Positions 46,908 to 55,619 of a DNA stretch of 64,000 nt are shown here, one piece after another; position 1 is the first letter of the stretch, and each line of letters begins with the position of its first letter. The stretch spans positions 496,001 to 560,000 of the forward strand of contig CAWJQA010000012.1 of NCBI GenBank assembly GCA_963844885.1, read 5' to 3'. The stretch comes from DATMER01 sp963844885 (GTDB lineage: Bacteria; Acidobacteriota; Thermoanaerobaculia; Multivoradales; UBA5704). Below the pieces are notes generated by a model, which had not been told where the DNA came from, made no database searches, and was given only the letters and a program-made list of their open reading frames with translations. A program made the position numbers and the translations under genes.

Positions 46908-48082
46908 TTGTCGGTCAACCCCTGGCCCATGCCGTCCCGCGGCTTTTCCCAGAGCACGGTCTCGCGGCGGCCCAGGTGGGCGAGACGGAAGGCGCGCTCG
47001 GCCCGGTCCGCCGCGATGAGCAGGCGCTCCATCCTCTCCTTCCGCACTTCCGGCGGCACCTGGCCCGGCAGGTCCGCGGCTTCGGTGCCGGGACGGGGGG
47101 AGAACGGAAAGGCGTGGACTTTCGCGAAGCCGGCAGCCTCGACCGTGGCGAGGCTCTCCGCGGCCTCCGCTTCGCTCTCTCCCGGAAAGCCCGCGATGAC
47201 GTCCGTGGTGATCGCCACGCCGGGGACCGCCTGCCGCACCCGCTCGACGAGCCCGAGAAACTCCTCGGCCGTGTAGGGCCGGCGCATGCGGCAGAGGGTC
47301 TCCGTGGACCCGCTCTGGAGAGACAGATGGAGATGCCGGCAGAGGCGCCGGTCGGACCACAGCTCCAGCAGCCGCTCGTCCAGATCCCACGGCGCGATGG
47401 AGGTCAACCGCAGCCGCGGGACCTCCGTCTCCCGCAGGATGGCCCGGACCAGCTCGTAGAGACGGTCGTCGCCGGACCGGTAGGCGGAGATCTGGACGCC
47501 GGTGACCACGATCTCCCGGTATCCGGCCGCGACCAGGCCGCGGACCTCGCTCACGACATCCGTCAACGGCCGGCTTCTCTGGCGTCCGCGGGTCGAGGGG
47601 ATGATGCAGAAGGCACAGCGCATGTTGCAGCCGTCCTCGACCTTGACCAGGGCGCGGGTGTTGCCGAAGGAGAGGCGGACCCAGGGGACCGGCACCTCGT
47701 CGGGCGCCAACTCCCTCTCCCCCGGCACGGGGGAGAGGGCCGGGGAGAGGGGGGACGGGGACAGGATCAACTCGGGGAAAGCCTCTTGGACGCGGTCGAG
47801 AAGGTGGTCCTTCTCCGAGTTCGGGACCACCAGGTCGACCCCGGAGGCCTCCGGCGCCCAGCAGCCGGTGACGACAGTCCGGACCTTCCTTCCGGAGCGG
47901 CTTGCGGCCTTCCGCGAAGCCCGGGCGGCGACGTGGGTGACCGTACAGGTGTTGATCACATGGAGGTCGGCCTCCTCGGGAGAGTCCACCACCCGGTGCC
48001 CGGCGGCGAGGAACTCCCGGGCCAGGCGCTCGATCTCCGCCTGGTTGAGCTTGCAGCCGAGGTGCGAGAGGCAGACGTTCAT
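46793..48082 (-). CDS. mtaB: tRNA (N6-threonylcarbamoyladenosine-C2) methylthiotransferase MtaB-like
   Basis: 429 aa. UPF0004 domain with cluster-binding Cys10, Cys46, Cys74 (SHLGCKLNQ, NTCTVT, VTGC). Radical-SAM CxxxCxxC at C152/C156/C159 (GCNMRCAFC). C-terminal region of about 60 residues in place of a full TRAM domain. HLGCKLNQAE is characteristic of MtaB rather than MiaB or RimO. Converts t6A37 to ms2t6A37 in tRNA. A Pro/Glu-rich insert (about residues 108-129) is encoded by a REP-like palindrome. Confidence 0.9.
   Translation of the reverse strand: MNVCLSHLGCKLNQAEIERLAREFLAAGHRVVDSPEEADLHVINTCTVTHVAARASRKAASRSGRKVRTVVTGCWAPEASGVDLVVPNSEKDHLLDRVQEAFPELILSPSPLSPALSPVPGERELAPDEVPVPWVRLSFGNTRALVKVEDGCNMRCAFCIIPSTRGRQRSRPLTDVVSEVRGLVAAGYREIVVTGVQISAYRSGDDRLYELVRAILRETEVPRLRLTSIAPWDLDERLLELWSDRRLCRHLHLSLQSGSTETLCRMRRPYTAEEFLGLVERVRQAVPGVAITTDVIAGFPGESEAEAAESLATVEAAGFAKVHAFPFSPRPGTEAADLPGQVPPEVRKERMERLLIAADRAERAFRLAHLGRRETVLWEKPRDGMGQGLTDNYLRVLSPEGAALWNRFTEVELVEMAEDGVLGALVPVS
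47700..47760. repeat. REP-like palindrome inside mtaB
   Basis: CCCTCTCCCCCG-GCA-CGGGGGAGAGGG flanked by GGGAGAGG and GGGGACGGGG. In frame within mtaB, between the UPF0004 and radical-SAM domains. Same family as the elements at 6130 and 51258. Confidence 0.8.
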
Positions 48083-48242
48083 CGGAGGATGAATCTACGG
48101 CCTTTTCGCTCTCCTTCCAAGCTTGACGCAGCGGCGTCTCTACCGTACCCTTCGACATGCGGTCCATCTTTCTCTCGTGTTTTCTGATCCGGGCGCTTGC
48201 CGCTAACCGGAAAACGTCTTTATCGGAAAAGGAGAGAAGGAG

Positions 48243-48575
48243 ATGGCCTATACCAAGGATGGAATCATGGCGCAGCTCTGGGTGGCTTTCGGTCAGGGGA
48301 CCGGGGCGATCCGTGTTTCCCAGGACGCCGCGGTGGAGCTTCGCAGGTGGTATTACGGCGGCATCACCGACGACGTCGTCGCCAACTGGGGGACCTGGTC
48401 TCTGCAGGTATTGGACCGCATCCGCGCCATCGGCAGCCTCGCAGCCTTGAAGGCGATCCAGCAGGGCTCCCCGACGGTATCCGTCATGATGGTCTACGAG
48501 TCGGCGCTGACCGTCCAGGAGAAATCGGACACGCCGATCTGTCCTGACGTGCCGGCGCCGCCTGCCGGAGTCTGA
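48243..48575 (+). CDS. Unknown 110-aa protein upstream of the kinase gene
   Basis: 110 aa. ATG at 48243 with GGAG 8 bp upstream and a second AAGGAG abutting the start. No signal peptide, no known motif. One Cys near the end (PICPDVPAPPAGV). Aromatic-rich centre (RRWYYGGITDDVVANWGTWS). The kinase gene starts 23 bp after its stop, so they are probably co-transcribed. 48083-48242 is its promoter region and shows no other gene. Confidence 0.65.
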   Translation: MAYTKDGIMAQLWVAFGQGTGAIRVSQDAAVELRRWYYGGITDDVVANWGTWSLQVLDRIRAIGSLAALKAIQQGSPTVSVMMVYESALTVQEKSDTPICPDVPAPPAGV

Positions 48576-48598
48576 GCACGCGACCCCGTTCCCAGGCC

Positions 48599-51259
48599 GT
48601 GCTGCCCGTGCTGCCCGTGCTGAACACCGCTTTTTGGAAACGGCTGGCCCTCACCCTCGCCCTGACCAAGGTGGGGGTGGGGGTCTTCGCCTTTGCGTCG
48701 ACCCATCTCGACGACCGGGTCTACCCGTACTTCTTCCACATGATCTACGCGCTGCCGTTCACGGCGGCGGGCATCCTGTTGATTTGGGGCGGGCGCCGCG
48801 ACCCGCGGGCGGTTTCGCTGGGCGGCTTTTTCCTGATGGCCGCGACCTCGTTCGTCAATCGGCCGCTCCGGACCTACGTCGCGGCCCACCTCCCCGGCCA
48901 GCTCTTCGTGGACGCCGTCGACGTCCTGGAGCTCGACGCGTTCATGGCGTACTTCCTCTGGTGCTTCGCCCGCGACTTCCCGCACCACCTCGTCTCGCCG
49001 GTCGGACGCAAGCGCATCCACGCGGCCGTGGTCACCAGCCTCGTGGGAGGGGCGATCCTGTTCGGGCTCAACCTGATCAACTTCGGGTATCACGTGGCGA
49101 CCGGCGGGCAGGGGCCTCTCGCGGCGCTCATCCCGATGCGCGGCAAGGGGGCCTATTACAGCGTGCTGCTGTCGCTGACCATAGGAGCGTTCCTCTTCCT
49201 GCTCTGGCGGGCGCGCCACCTGGAGGGGATCGACCAGCGCCGGGTCCGCCTCTTCCTCCAGGCGTTCATGCTCCCGACCGCGCCGCTGGCCGAGATCCTG
49301 GTCGGCCTCTATTTCCCGCCCTACATGCATTACAAGGACGCCCACCCGGCGCTCGACCACTCGGTCATCCTGATCCATACGGTGTTCGTGCTGACGACGC
49401 CGATCCTCATCTCGTACGCGGTGCTGGTCCACCAGGTGCTCGACGTGAAGCTCCTGGCCCGCCGCGCCCTGCAGTACGCGCTGGCGCGCTATTCGGTCAT
49501 CGTCCTGGCCGCCGCGCCCTCGCTGGCGCTGCTCGCCTACGGCTACGAGCACCGCCACGAACGGATCGACGACATCTTCTCCGGCTACCGTCTGCCGGTC
49601 CTCCTGTCGCTGACCTTGGTGGGGTTCGCGGCGCTGAGCTACCGCCGCAACCTGCTGGAGGCGATCGACCGCCGCTTCTTCCGCGAGCAGTTCGACGCCA
49701 GGCGCATCCTCACGCAGCTCCTGGACCGCATCCGCGCCACCTCCGGCATCGCGGCTCTCGCCGCGCTCGTCGAGCACGAGGTGGACCTGGCGCTCCACCT
49801 GGAGGGGGTCTCTCTCCTCGTCCTCGATCCGCGCTCGGGGCTGCTGACCAACCCCCGGAACCGGAGCCGGAAGCTGGACGCCTCCTCGCCGCTCGCCCTC
49901 CTGGTCTCCGATGCGAGCGATCCGCTGACGATCGACCTCGACGACGCCCACTCTCCGTTGTCGCGGCTTTCGGAGCAGGAGCGCCATTGGCTGGTGGACA
50001 GCGGTTTCCGGCTGATCGTGCCCGTCCTGGCCCGGGACGGCTCCCTGCTCGGCATCCTGGGCCTGGGCGAGAAACGCAGCGGCCTCCCCTTCCTCAAGGA
50101 GGACCGGGACCTGCTGCGCGCCATCGCCAGCAGCGCCGCCTTCGTCATCGAGCTGGACCAGACCCACTCGAACACGCCGCCGCAGCGCTCGCGCCGCCGG
50201 CCCGCGCTGATCGAGGCCGCCGACGAGGACGACGACACCGTCGCCGAGCCGGTCTCCCTCACCGGCGAGCTGGCCAAGGAGTGCTCCAACTGTGCGCGGC
50301 TCTTCCCGTCCTACACGGTGCTGTGCAGCGTGTGCAGCCGGAGGCTGGAGCCCTCGCACGTACCCTACGTGCTGCCCGGCAAGTTCCGGTTCGAGAAGCG
50401 GATCGGGACCGGCGGCATGGGCGTGGTCTACCGTGGCTCGGACCTCGTGCTCGGCCGGCCGGTGGCGGTCAAGACGCTGCGCCGGGTCTCTCCCGAGGAT
50501 GCGATGCGCCTGCGCCGCGAGGCCCGGACCGCCGCCGCCGTCTCCCACCCCCATCTCGCGCCGGTCTACGGCATGGAGACGTGGCAGGGGACGCCCATGC
50601 TGGTACTGGAGCTGCTCGAAGGCGGCACCCTGGCCCACCGCCTCCTCGACCGCGGCCGGCTCACCCCGCAGGAGACGGTCGAGCTGGGGATCCACATGAC
50701 CGACGCCCTGGCCCAGCTCCACGCCGCCGACATCCTGCACCGCGACATCAAGCCGAGCAACATCGGCTACACCCGGGACGGCACGCCGAAGCTGATGGAT
50801 TTCGGCATCGCGCGGCTGATGTTCGACCTGCGCCGCGAGCGCGGGCCGGGCAACCTCGAGCGCTCCGAGGACGACCCGCCGCTCACCCAGGCCAGCTCGG
50901 TCTGGACCCACGTCGACGGCATCACCCCGAGGTCGAAGCCGCTGGTGGGGACGCTGTCCTACCTCTGCCCCGAAGCCCTGGAAGGACAGCCGCCGGACGC
51001 CCTCTTCGACCTCTGGAGCCTGTCGATCGTCCTCTACGAGTGCCTGCTCGGCCGCAAGGTCTTCAGCAGCTCCGACCCGCGGCAGACCGCGATGCGCATC
51101 CGCTCGGGCAGGGTGCCCGATCTCCTGCAACTGGCGCCCGAGTCCAGCGAGGCGCTCGCCGAGCTCTTCCGCACCGCCCTGCACCGCAACCCCGACCGCA
51201 GACCGGCCAGCGCCGGCGAGCTGAAGCAACGACTGGAGGCGGTGCGGGGAAAAGTCTGA
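48599..51259 (+). CDS. Membrane Ser/Thr protein kinase: 7TM, GAF, zinc ribbon, kinase
   Basis: 886 aa. Residues 1-355: about eight hydrophobic segments (7TM-type sensor). About 375-520: GAF-like domain (HLEGVSLLVLDPRSGLL, FRLIVPVLARDGSLLGILGL). About 562-580: zinc ribbon CSNC...CSVC. From about 600: Hanks kinase with GTGGMG loop, catalytic Lys625, HRDIKPSN (D716), DFG (D734), truncated P+1 region SYLCPEAL. Kinase domain at the C-terminus, opposite to the usual PknB order. It senses a membrane signal and phosphorylates unknown targets. GTG start at 48599 lies in a CCGTGCTGC repeat that offers three possible in-frame GTG starts. Confidence 0.86.
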   Translation: MLPVLPVLNTAFWKRLALTLALTKVGVGVFAFASTHLDDRVYPYFFHMIYALPFTAAGILLIWGGRRDPRAVSLGGFFLMAATSFVNRPLRTYVAAHLPGQLFVDAVDVLELDAFMAYFLWCFARDFPHHLVSPVGRKRIHAAVVTSLVGGAILFGLNLINFGYHVATGGQGPLAALIPMRGKGAYYSVLLSLTIGAFLFLLWRARHLEGIDQRRVRLFLQAFMLPTAPLAEILVGLYFPPYMHYKDAHPALDHSVILIHTVFVLTTPILISYAVLVHQVLDVKLLARRALQYALARYSVIVLAAAPSLALLAYGYEHRHERIDDIFSGYRLPVLLSLTLVGFAALSYRRNLLEAIDRRFFREQFDARRILTQLLDRIRATSGIAALAALVEHEVDLALHLEGVSLLVLDPRSGLLTNPRNRSRKLDASSPLALLVSDASDPLTIDLDDAHSPLSRLSEQERHWLVDSGFRLIVPVLARDGSLLGILGLGEKRSGLPFLKEDRDLLRAIASSAAFVIELDQTHSNTPPQRSRRRPALIEAADEDDDTVAEPVSLTGELAKECSNCARLFPSYTVLCSVCSRRLEPSHVPYVLPGKFRFEKRIGTGGMGVVYRGSDLVLGRPVAVKTLRRVSPEDAMRLRREARTAAAVSHPHLAPVYGMETWQGTPMLVLELLEGGTLAHRLLDRGRLTPQETVELGIHMTDALAQLHAADILHRDIKPSNIGYTRDGTPKLMDFGIARLMFDLRRERGPGNLERSEDDPPLTQASSVWTHVDGITPRSKPLVGTLSYLCPEALEGQPPDALFDLWSLSIVLYECLLGRKVFSSSDPRQTAMRIRSGRVPDLLQLAPESSEALAELFRTALHRNPDRRPASAGELKQRLEAVRGKV

Positions 51260-51312
51260 AAGGGAGAGCGGGCGGTGGCGCCCTCTCCACCGGTACGGGG
51301 GAGAGGGGGAAC
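51258..51312. repeat. REP-like palindrome between kinase and OMT genes
   Basis: CCCTCTCCACCG-GTA-CGGGGGAGAGGG, between convergent genes, where it may double as a terminator. Same family as 6130 and 47700. Confidence 0.75.
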
Positions 51313-51316
51313 GGGA

Positions 51317-51994
51317 TCAAAACGGCCCGCCCATCTCCATGATCGTCGGCTTCACCTTCGTCGCCAGCCCCAGGCCGTCGCCGTAGGGGAGCACCACCGA
51401 CTGGAGCTGGGGATGCATCATCAGGTAGCCGTTGAAGGCGCGGAGCGCGTCGGCGTCCGGGTCGCCTTCGTCCGGCGGGTCGGCCACCTTCCCGCTCCAG
51501 AGGAGGTTGTCGAGCGCGATCACGCCTCCGACCCGGACCAGCGGCACCAGGAGGTCCAGGTAGCGCCGATACTCCTTCTTCACCGCGTCGACGTAGGCGA
51601 GGTCGAACGGCGGCTGGAGCTTCGCGAGCACCTCCAGGGCCGGACCCTCGATCAGCTCAACCCGGTCCGCCACCCCCGCGCGCTCCAGATAGCCCCGGGC
51701 CGCGGACAGGCGTTCCGGATTCGTGTCGATCGTGAGGACGCGGGCTTCCGGCGCGCCGCGGGCCATGCAGAGAGTGCCGTAGCCGATCGCCGTGCCGACC
51801 TCCACGATGCGGCGGGCGCCGGTGATCCGAGCCAGGATGCCCAGCAGCCTCCCGATCTCGGGGTCGGAGATGGGGATGTCCTCCTTCGCCGCCCGCTCCT
51901 CCATCTCCCGCAGGAGAGGGTCGCGGGGCGGCAGGAGGCGGTCGAGATAGCGGTCCTGCTCCGGCTGAAGGAGGATCCCGGTGCCGTGCTTCAT
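51317..51994 (-). CDS. Class I SAM-dependent O-methyltransferase (caffeoyl-CoA/catechol OMT type)
   Basis: 225 aa; ATG at 51994 overlaps the stop of the lipoprotein gene (ATGA). SAM-binding VEVGTAIGYGTLCMA, acidic loop LTIDTNPE, metal/catalytic FDLAYVDAVKKEY and DNLLWSGKVADP are the signatures of the Mg-dependent O-methyltransferase family 3, of normal length. Methylates a hydroxyl of an aromatic or other small acceptor; the substrate cannot be read from the sequence. Last gene of the mutM-udk-queD-lipoprotein operon. Confidence 0.9.
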   Translation of the reverse strand: MKHGTGILLQPEQDRYLDRLLPPRDPLLREMEERAAKEDIPISDPEIGRLLGILARITGARRIVEVGTAIGYGTLCMARGAPEARVLTIDTNPERLSAARGYLERAGVADRVELIEGPALEVLAKLQPPFDLAYVDAVKKEYRRYLDLLVPLVRVGGVIALDNLLWSGKVADPPDEGDPDADALRAFNGYLMMHPQLQSVVLPYGDGLGLATKVKPTIMEMGGPF

Positions 51995-52911
51995 GGGGCC
52001 GTGGGCGACGCCGAGGCCGGCTTGGGCCGGCCTCCCTCCCAGGGCGACCAGGAGGCGTTCTCCAGCGAGATCGATCGCGGTCCGCCCTTGCCGAACTGGA
52101 AGTTGGGCTGCAGGGTCAGCCGGCACGTGCCGTTCTTCGGGGGTTCGGCGACCGGCATCTCCACCTCGTGGAGGCCCGCGCCCGAGATGCTCGCCTCGTA
52201 CTCGCCGCAGGTCCCTTCGATCCGCACCGCGGGGACCCCGCTGCCGTCGTTGACCGTCAGGTTGTCCGCCTCTTTCGACTCCGGGATCCGGAACACCAGC
52301 CAGATCGAGCCGGGCTGGCGCAACCCCGCCACGCGCAGACCGCCCATGCCGCCGGAACCGCTCAGCCAGCGCCGGGCGATCATCTGGCGGTCGGCACCGG
52401 GCTCGGACGGCAGCCACTGCTCGGAGAACGTGAACCGCGGCCCGCTCTTCTTGGTCTTGGCGGGCGCCGGAACCTCGATCTCCGCGGCCAGATACTCCAT
52501 CCGCGCCACCGGCTCGCCCACCCCGTCCACCGCCCAGCGCTGCTTGCCCTCGCCGGCCAGACCGAGCGTCAGGCTGTAGGTCCCGCCCGGCAGCGGCGGC
52601 GCCAGCGTCGACTGGTAGAGCTTGAGGTCGTACGAGACCGGCTCCCCCTCGCGCCAGCGGCCCGGATACGGGTGGTCGAACGTGCGTACCACCTTCTTGT
52701 CCTGGTCGAGCAGGTGGACGAACACCGTCGGCGTGCCGGTGAACCCTTCGAGCGGCATGGACGGCTGCCAGGTCAGGTGGACCGTGCGCATCTCGGGGAA
52801 CGGCAGGCGGACCTTCTTCGGCGTCACCTCGAGCCGGACGACCGGGGTCGCCTTCTCGCCGCACCCGGCGAGTGGGAGCAGGAGCACCAGAGGTAGCAGG
52901 ATCTTTTTCAT
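51991..52911 (-). CDS. Lipoprotein of unknown function
   Basis: 306 aa. Lipobox LLPLAGC after a KK n-region and hydrophobic core, so acylated at Cys17 and anchored to a membrane on the periplasmic or outer side. The mature part is beta-rich: an Ig-like region (TVHLTWQPSMPLEGFTG, PTVFVHLLDQDKKVVRTFDH, GGTYSLTLGLAG) and a second beta domain (IWLVFRIPESKEADNLTV, CRLTLQPNFQFGKG). No named family. Coupled by overlap to the OMT gene. Confidence 0.75.
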   Translation of the reverse strand: MKKILLPLVLLLPLAGCGEKATPVVRLEVTPKKVRLPFPEMRTVHLTWQPSMPLEGFTGTPTVFVHLLDQDKKVVRTFDHPYPGRWREGEPVSYDLKLYQSTLAPPLPGGTYSLTLGLAGEGKQRWAVDGVGEPVARMEYLAAEIEVPAPAKTKKSGPRFTFSEQWLPSEPGADRQMIARRWLSGSGGMGGLRVAGLRQPGSIWLVFRIPESKEADNLTVNDGSGVPAVRIEGTCGEYEASISGAGLHEVEMPVAEPPKNGTCRLTLQPNFQFGKGGPRSISLENASWSPWEGGRPKPASASPTAP

Positions 52912-52927
52912 GATTGGAATCAACCTA

Positions 52928-53296
52928 TCACGGGCGGAACGTGGCCGAGCAGTCGGGCCCCTCCCAGATCGTCACTTCGGCGAGCGGGGCCGCGGGCAGG
53001 AGCCCGGCCAGCCCTTCGAAGAACCAGGCGGCGATCCGCTCGGTCGTCGGGCTCACCCGGTCGAACGGCGGCACCGTGTTCACGTGCTTGTGGTCGAGCT
53101 TCGCGGCCAGCTCCCGGAGCGCACCCTGGACCTCCACGAAGTCCCAGGCCATCCCTTCGCCGTCCAGCTCCGGCGCGGCGAGCACCGCCTCCACCCGCCA
53201 GGAGTGGCCGTGGACCGGCTCGGGCGCGCCGCGGTAGGACGTCAAGTGGTGCGCCGCCTCGAAACGGACCCGGACCCGCAGCGTGTAGGTGGGCAT
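52928..53296 (-). CDS. queD: 6-carboxytetrahydropterin synthase (QueD/PTPS family)
   Basis: 122 aa. Zinc ligands in FEAAHHL (His16 or His17) and VHGHSW (His29, His31), catalytic-region LDHKHVN, substrate-binding PTTERIAAWFF and Glu in IWEGPDCSA. The usual catalytic Cys of QueD (CxxxHGH) is not visible: the segment before HGH reads YRGAPEPVHGH. The family assignment is firm, but QueD versus another pterin reaction is less so. Makes the queuosine precursor or a pterin. 7-16 bp from its neighbours in the operon. Confidence 0.8.
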   Translation of the reverse strand: MPTYTLRVRVRFEAAHHLTSYRGAPEPVHGHSWRVEAVLAAPELDGEGMAWDFVEVQGALRELAAKLDHKHVNTVPPFDRVSPTTERIAAWFFEGLAGLLPAAPLAEVTIWEGPDCSATFRP

Positions 53297-53303
53297 GGCC
53301 GGT

Positions 53304-53972
53304 TCACGCCTCCCCGAGGAGCTGCTCGACCCGGGCCACCACCATCTCCAGGGCGACCTTGTTCTCGCCGCCCTCGGGGATGATGATGTCGGCATAGCGC
53401 TTCGAGGGCTCCACGAACTCCAGATGCATCGGCCGGACGCTCTCCAGGTATTGCCGCAGCACGTCCTGGACCGTGCGCCCGCGCTCGGACATGTCGCGGC
53501 CGAGCCGCCGGATGAGCCGGATGTCGGCGTCCGTGTCCACGTAGATCTTGAAGTCGAGCAGCTCGCGCAGGGCGGGCTCGCAGAAGATCAGGATCCCTTC
53601 CAGCAGCACCACCGCCTTCGGCTCCACCCGGCGGGTGCGGTTCGTGCGCCGGTGGCGCACGAAATCGTAGATCGGAACCTCGACCGGGTGTCCCGCCTTG
53701 AGCGCCGCGATGTGGGAGATCAGCAGATCGTTGTCGAGCGCGGCCGGGTGGTCGAAGTTGTGGTGCAGCAGCTCGGCCTCGCTGCGCCAATGGATGTCCT
53801 TGTAATAGCTGTCCTGCTCGATGAAGGTGATGCGGCCGGCGCCGACGGCTTCGAGGATGGCACGGACGACCGTCGTCTTGCCCGAGCCGGTCCCTCCGGC
53901 CACGCCGAGCACGAACGAACGGTGATCCGGCGTCGTCAGGAGGGGCAGCGGCATCGGTGCGGTCTCGATCAT
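53304..53972 (-). CDS. udk: Uridine kinase
   Basis: 222 aa. Walker A GGTGSGKT at residues 26-33, EQDSYYKD with the catalytic Asp, FDHPAALDNDLL, YDFVRHRRTNRT (substrate loop), VVLLEGILIF (Walker B) and RRLGRDMSERGRT (lid) are all present. Phosphorylates uridine and cytidine with ATP/GTP in pyrimidine salvage. In the operon between mutM and queD. Confidence 0.95.
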   Translation of the reverse strand: MIETAPMPLPLLTTPDHRSFVLGVAGGTGSGKTTVVRAILEAVGAGRITFIEQDSYYKDIHWRSEAELLHHNFDHPAALDNDLLISHIAALKAGHPVEVPIYDFVRHRRTNRTRRVEPKAVVLLEGILIFCEPALRELLDFKIYVDTDADIRLIRRLGRDMSERGRTVQDVLRQYLESVRPMHLEFVEPSKRYADIIIPEGGENKVALEMVVARVEQLLGEA

Positions 53973-53998
53973 GGATCGGGATTCTATCTACAGGAGCC

Positions 53999-54835
53999 CT
54001 ACCTCTGACAGCGGTGGCAGTAGAAACTGCTCCTCCCCGCCTGGACGATCCTCCGGACCGGGGTGCCGCAGGCCTCACAGGGCTCGCCTTCGCGGCCGTA
54101 GACCCCGAGGGAGACCTGGAAGTAACCGCTCCGGCCCTCGCCGTCGGCGAAGTCGTTCAGCGTCGTCCCTCCCTGGTCGATGGCCTGCCGCAGCACGGCC
54201 ATGGACGACTCCGCGATCCGGTCCCAGCTCCCGGCCGAGATCCTCGCAACGGAACGGTTCGGATGGACGCCGGAGCGGAAGAGCGCCTCGGTCGCATAGA
54301 TGTTCCCGAGCCCCACCACGATGCGGGCGTCCATCAGGAAGCTCTTGACCGGCCCCCGCCGGCCCACCGCGGCCGCCGCGAGGAAGGCCCCGTCGAAGCC
54401 CGGCTCCAGCGGCTCGATACCGAGATGGGCGAAGTGGGGATCGCCGGGGATGTCCCGGGCCGGAACGGCGAACACCAGGCCGAACCGGCGCGGGTCGCGC
54501 AGCCGCAGCCGCCGGCCGGAGCGCAGGAAGAAAGCCACGTGCTCGTGCGGCTCCAGCGGCTCCGCTGCCGGCACGAGCGTCAGCCGGCCGCTCATCCCGA
54601 GGTGGACGACCAGCGTCTGGTCCACCCCGCCCCCATCCGCGAGATCGATCAGCAGGTACTTGGCCCGCCGCCGGAGCGCCGAGACCTCCCGGCCGGACGT
54701 GCGGCGGGCGAGCTGGGCCGGGCGGACGGCTTCCCGCATCGCGGTGTTGCGGACCTCGACCCGCTCGATCCAGTCGCCCAGGAGCCGCGGCTCCAGGCTG
54801 CGACGCAGGACTTCGACCTCGGGCAGCTCCGGCAT
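53999..54835 (-). CDS. mutM: Formamidopyrimidine-DNA glycosylase
   Basis: 278 aa. N-terminal PELPEVE with catalytic Pro2/Glu3, RRAKYLL with the beta-elimination Lys, HLGMSGRL, DPRRFG, GNIYATEALFRSGVHP (helix-two-turn-helix) and C-terminal zinc finger CEACGTPV...CHRCQ. Excises 8-oxoguanine and FaPy from DNA. First gene of the five-gene operon running to the OMT. Confidence 0.96.
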   Translation of the reverse strand: MPELPEVEVLRRSLEPRLLGDWIERVEVRNTAMREAVRPAQLARRTSGREVSALRRRAKYLLIDLADGGGVDQTLVVHLGMSGRLTLVPAAEPLEPHEHVAFFLRSGRRLRLRDPRRFGLVFAVPARDIPGDPHFAHLGIEPLEPGFDGAFLAAAAVGRRGPVKSFLMDARIVVGLGNIYATEALFRSGVHPNRSVARISAGSWDRIAESSMAVLRQAIDQGGTTLNDFADGEGRSGYFQVSLGVYGREGEPCEACGTPVRRIVQAGRSSFYCHRCQR

Positions 54836-54924
54836 GGAGCGGGATTGTAGTCCGAAACTCCCCGCTTGCCCCGCTTTCTTCCCCCCTTGACAGGGGCGGC
54901 AAGATGGCGTAAAAAAAGCGTAAT

Positions 54925-55596
54925 ATGTCGAGGCAAGCCGCTCTCCCGTTCGTTCCGTCCCTGTCGCTCCTCGCCCAGCCGGACCCTGCCGTGGAGGCGT
55001 GGCTCCGCCGCGCCCTGCTCCGCCGGGAGCCGATCGTGCTGGGGATGGACGGCGCCGATCCCTACTCCGTGGAGGCCCTGGAAAAGGCTCCGCCCGGGTT
55101 CGTCCGCTCCCTGCTCCAGGGTCTGACGCGCTTGGACGGCCTGGAGGTCGCGATCACGACCCGTTCGCCGCGGGTGCTCCAGGATCTGAGCCTGCTCACC
55201 GAGCTCGACCAGCGGCACACCGTGCGGGTCGACGTCCCGCTCCCGGCCGTGGACCGCGACCTGGCGCGGCGGATCGAGCCGCGGGAGCCCGAGCCGGAGG
55301 CGCGCCTCTGGGCTGTCTCGCAGCTCGCCGCCGAAGGGATCGCGACGCGGGTGGTGGTGAAGCCGCTCCTGCCCGGGGTCAACGACGGCGAGAAGTCGCT
55401 GCGGGCGCTCTTCGAAGCGGCGCTGGAAGCCGGAGCCTCCGACGTGGTGGCGGACGCCATCCCCGCGGCACGGCCTCGCCGTCTCCCGTGGGGACACCGG
55501 GCGACAGCCGATCGGGCGAGCGAAGACCTGCTCGCCACGATCCGGCGGCTGCGCCTGGAGCACGGCTTTCCGCGGCCGACGTCCGGCCGGGGATGA
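54925..55596 (+). CDS. SPL/Rv2578c-like radical-SAM-fold protein lacking the FeS cysteines
   Basis: 223 aa. The sequence follows the C-terminal two thirds of the SPL-like radical SAM family (PA0069/Rv2578c type): EPIVLGMDGADPYS, LEVAITTRSPRVLQDLSLLT, RIEPREPEPEARL, GIATRVVVKPLLPGVND. The expected N-terminal CxxxCxxC is absent; there is no Cys in the protein. The upstream 89-bp gap holds no coding for it. Either a truncated gene or a barrel-only derivative without SAM chemistry. ATG 54925 has no clear RBS. Confidence 0.65.
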   Translation: MSRQAALPFVPSLSLLAQPDPAVEAWLRRALLRREPIVLGMDGADPYSVEALEKAPPGFVRSLLQGLTRLDGLEVAITTRSPRVLQDLSLLTELDQRHTVRVDVPLPAVDRDLARRIEPREPEPEARLWAVSQLAAEGIATRVVVKPLLPGVNDGEKSLRALFEAALEAGASDVVADAIPAARPRRLPWGHRATADRASEDLLATIRRLRLEHGFPRPTSGRG

Positions 55597-55619
55597 CCCG
55601 GCCGGCAGGGGGTAGCCCT

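Noticed and set aside
46218..48167. 649-codon minus-strand frame covering mtaB
   Set aside because: Out of frame with mtaB and Arg/Gly/Pro-rich; mtaB itself is complete in the neighbouring frame.
48494..51229. 911-codon minus-strand frame
   Set aside because: Antisense to the kinase gene, which carries complete Hanks motifs.
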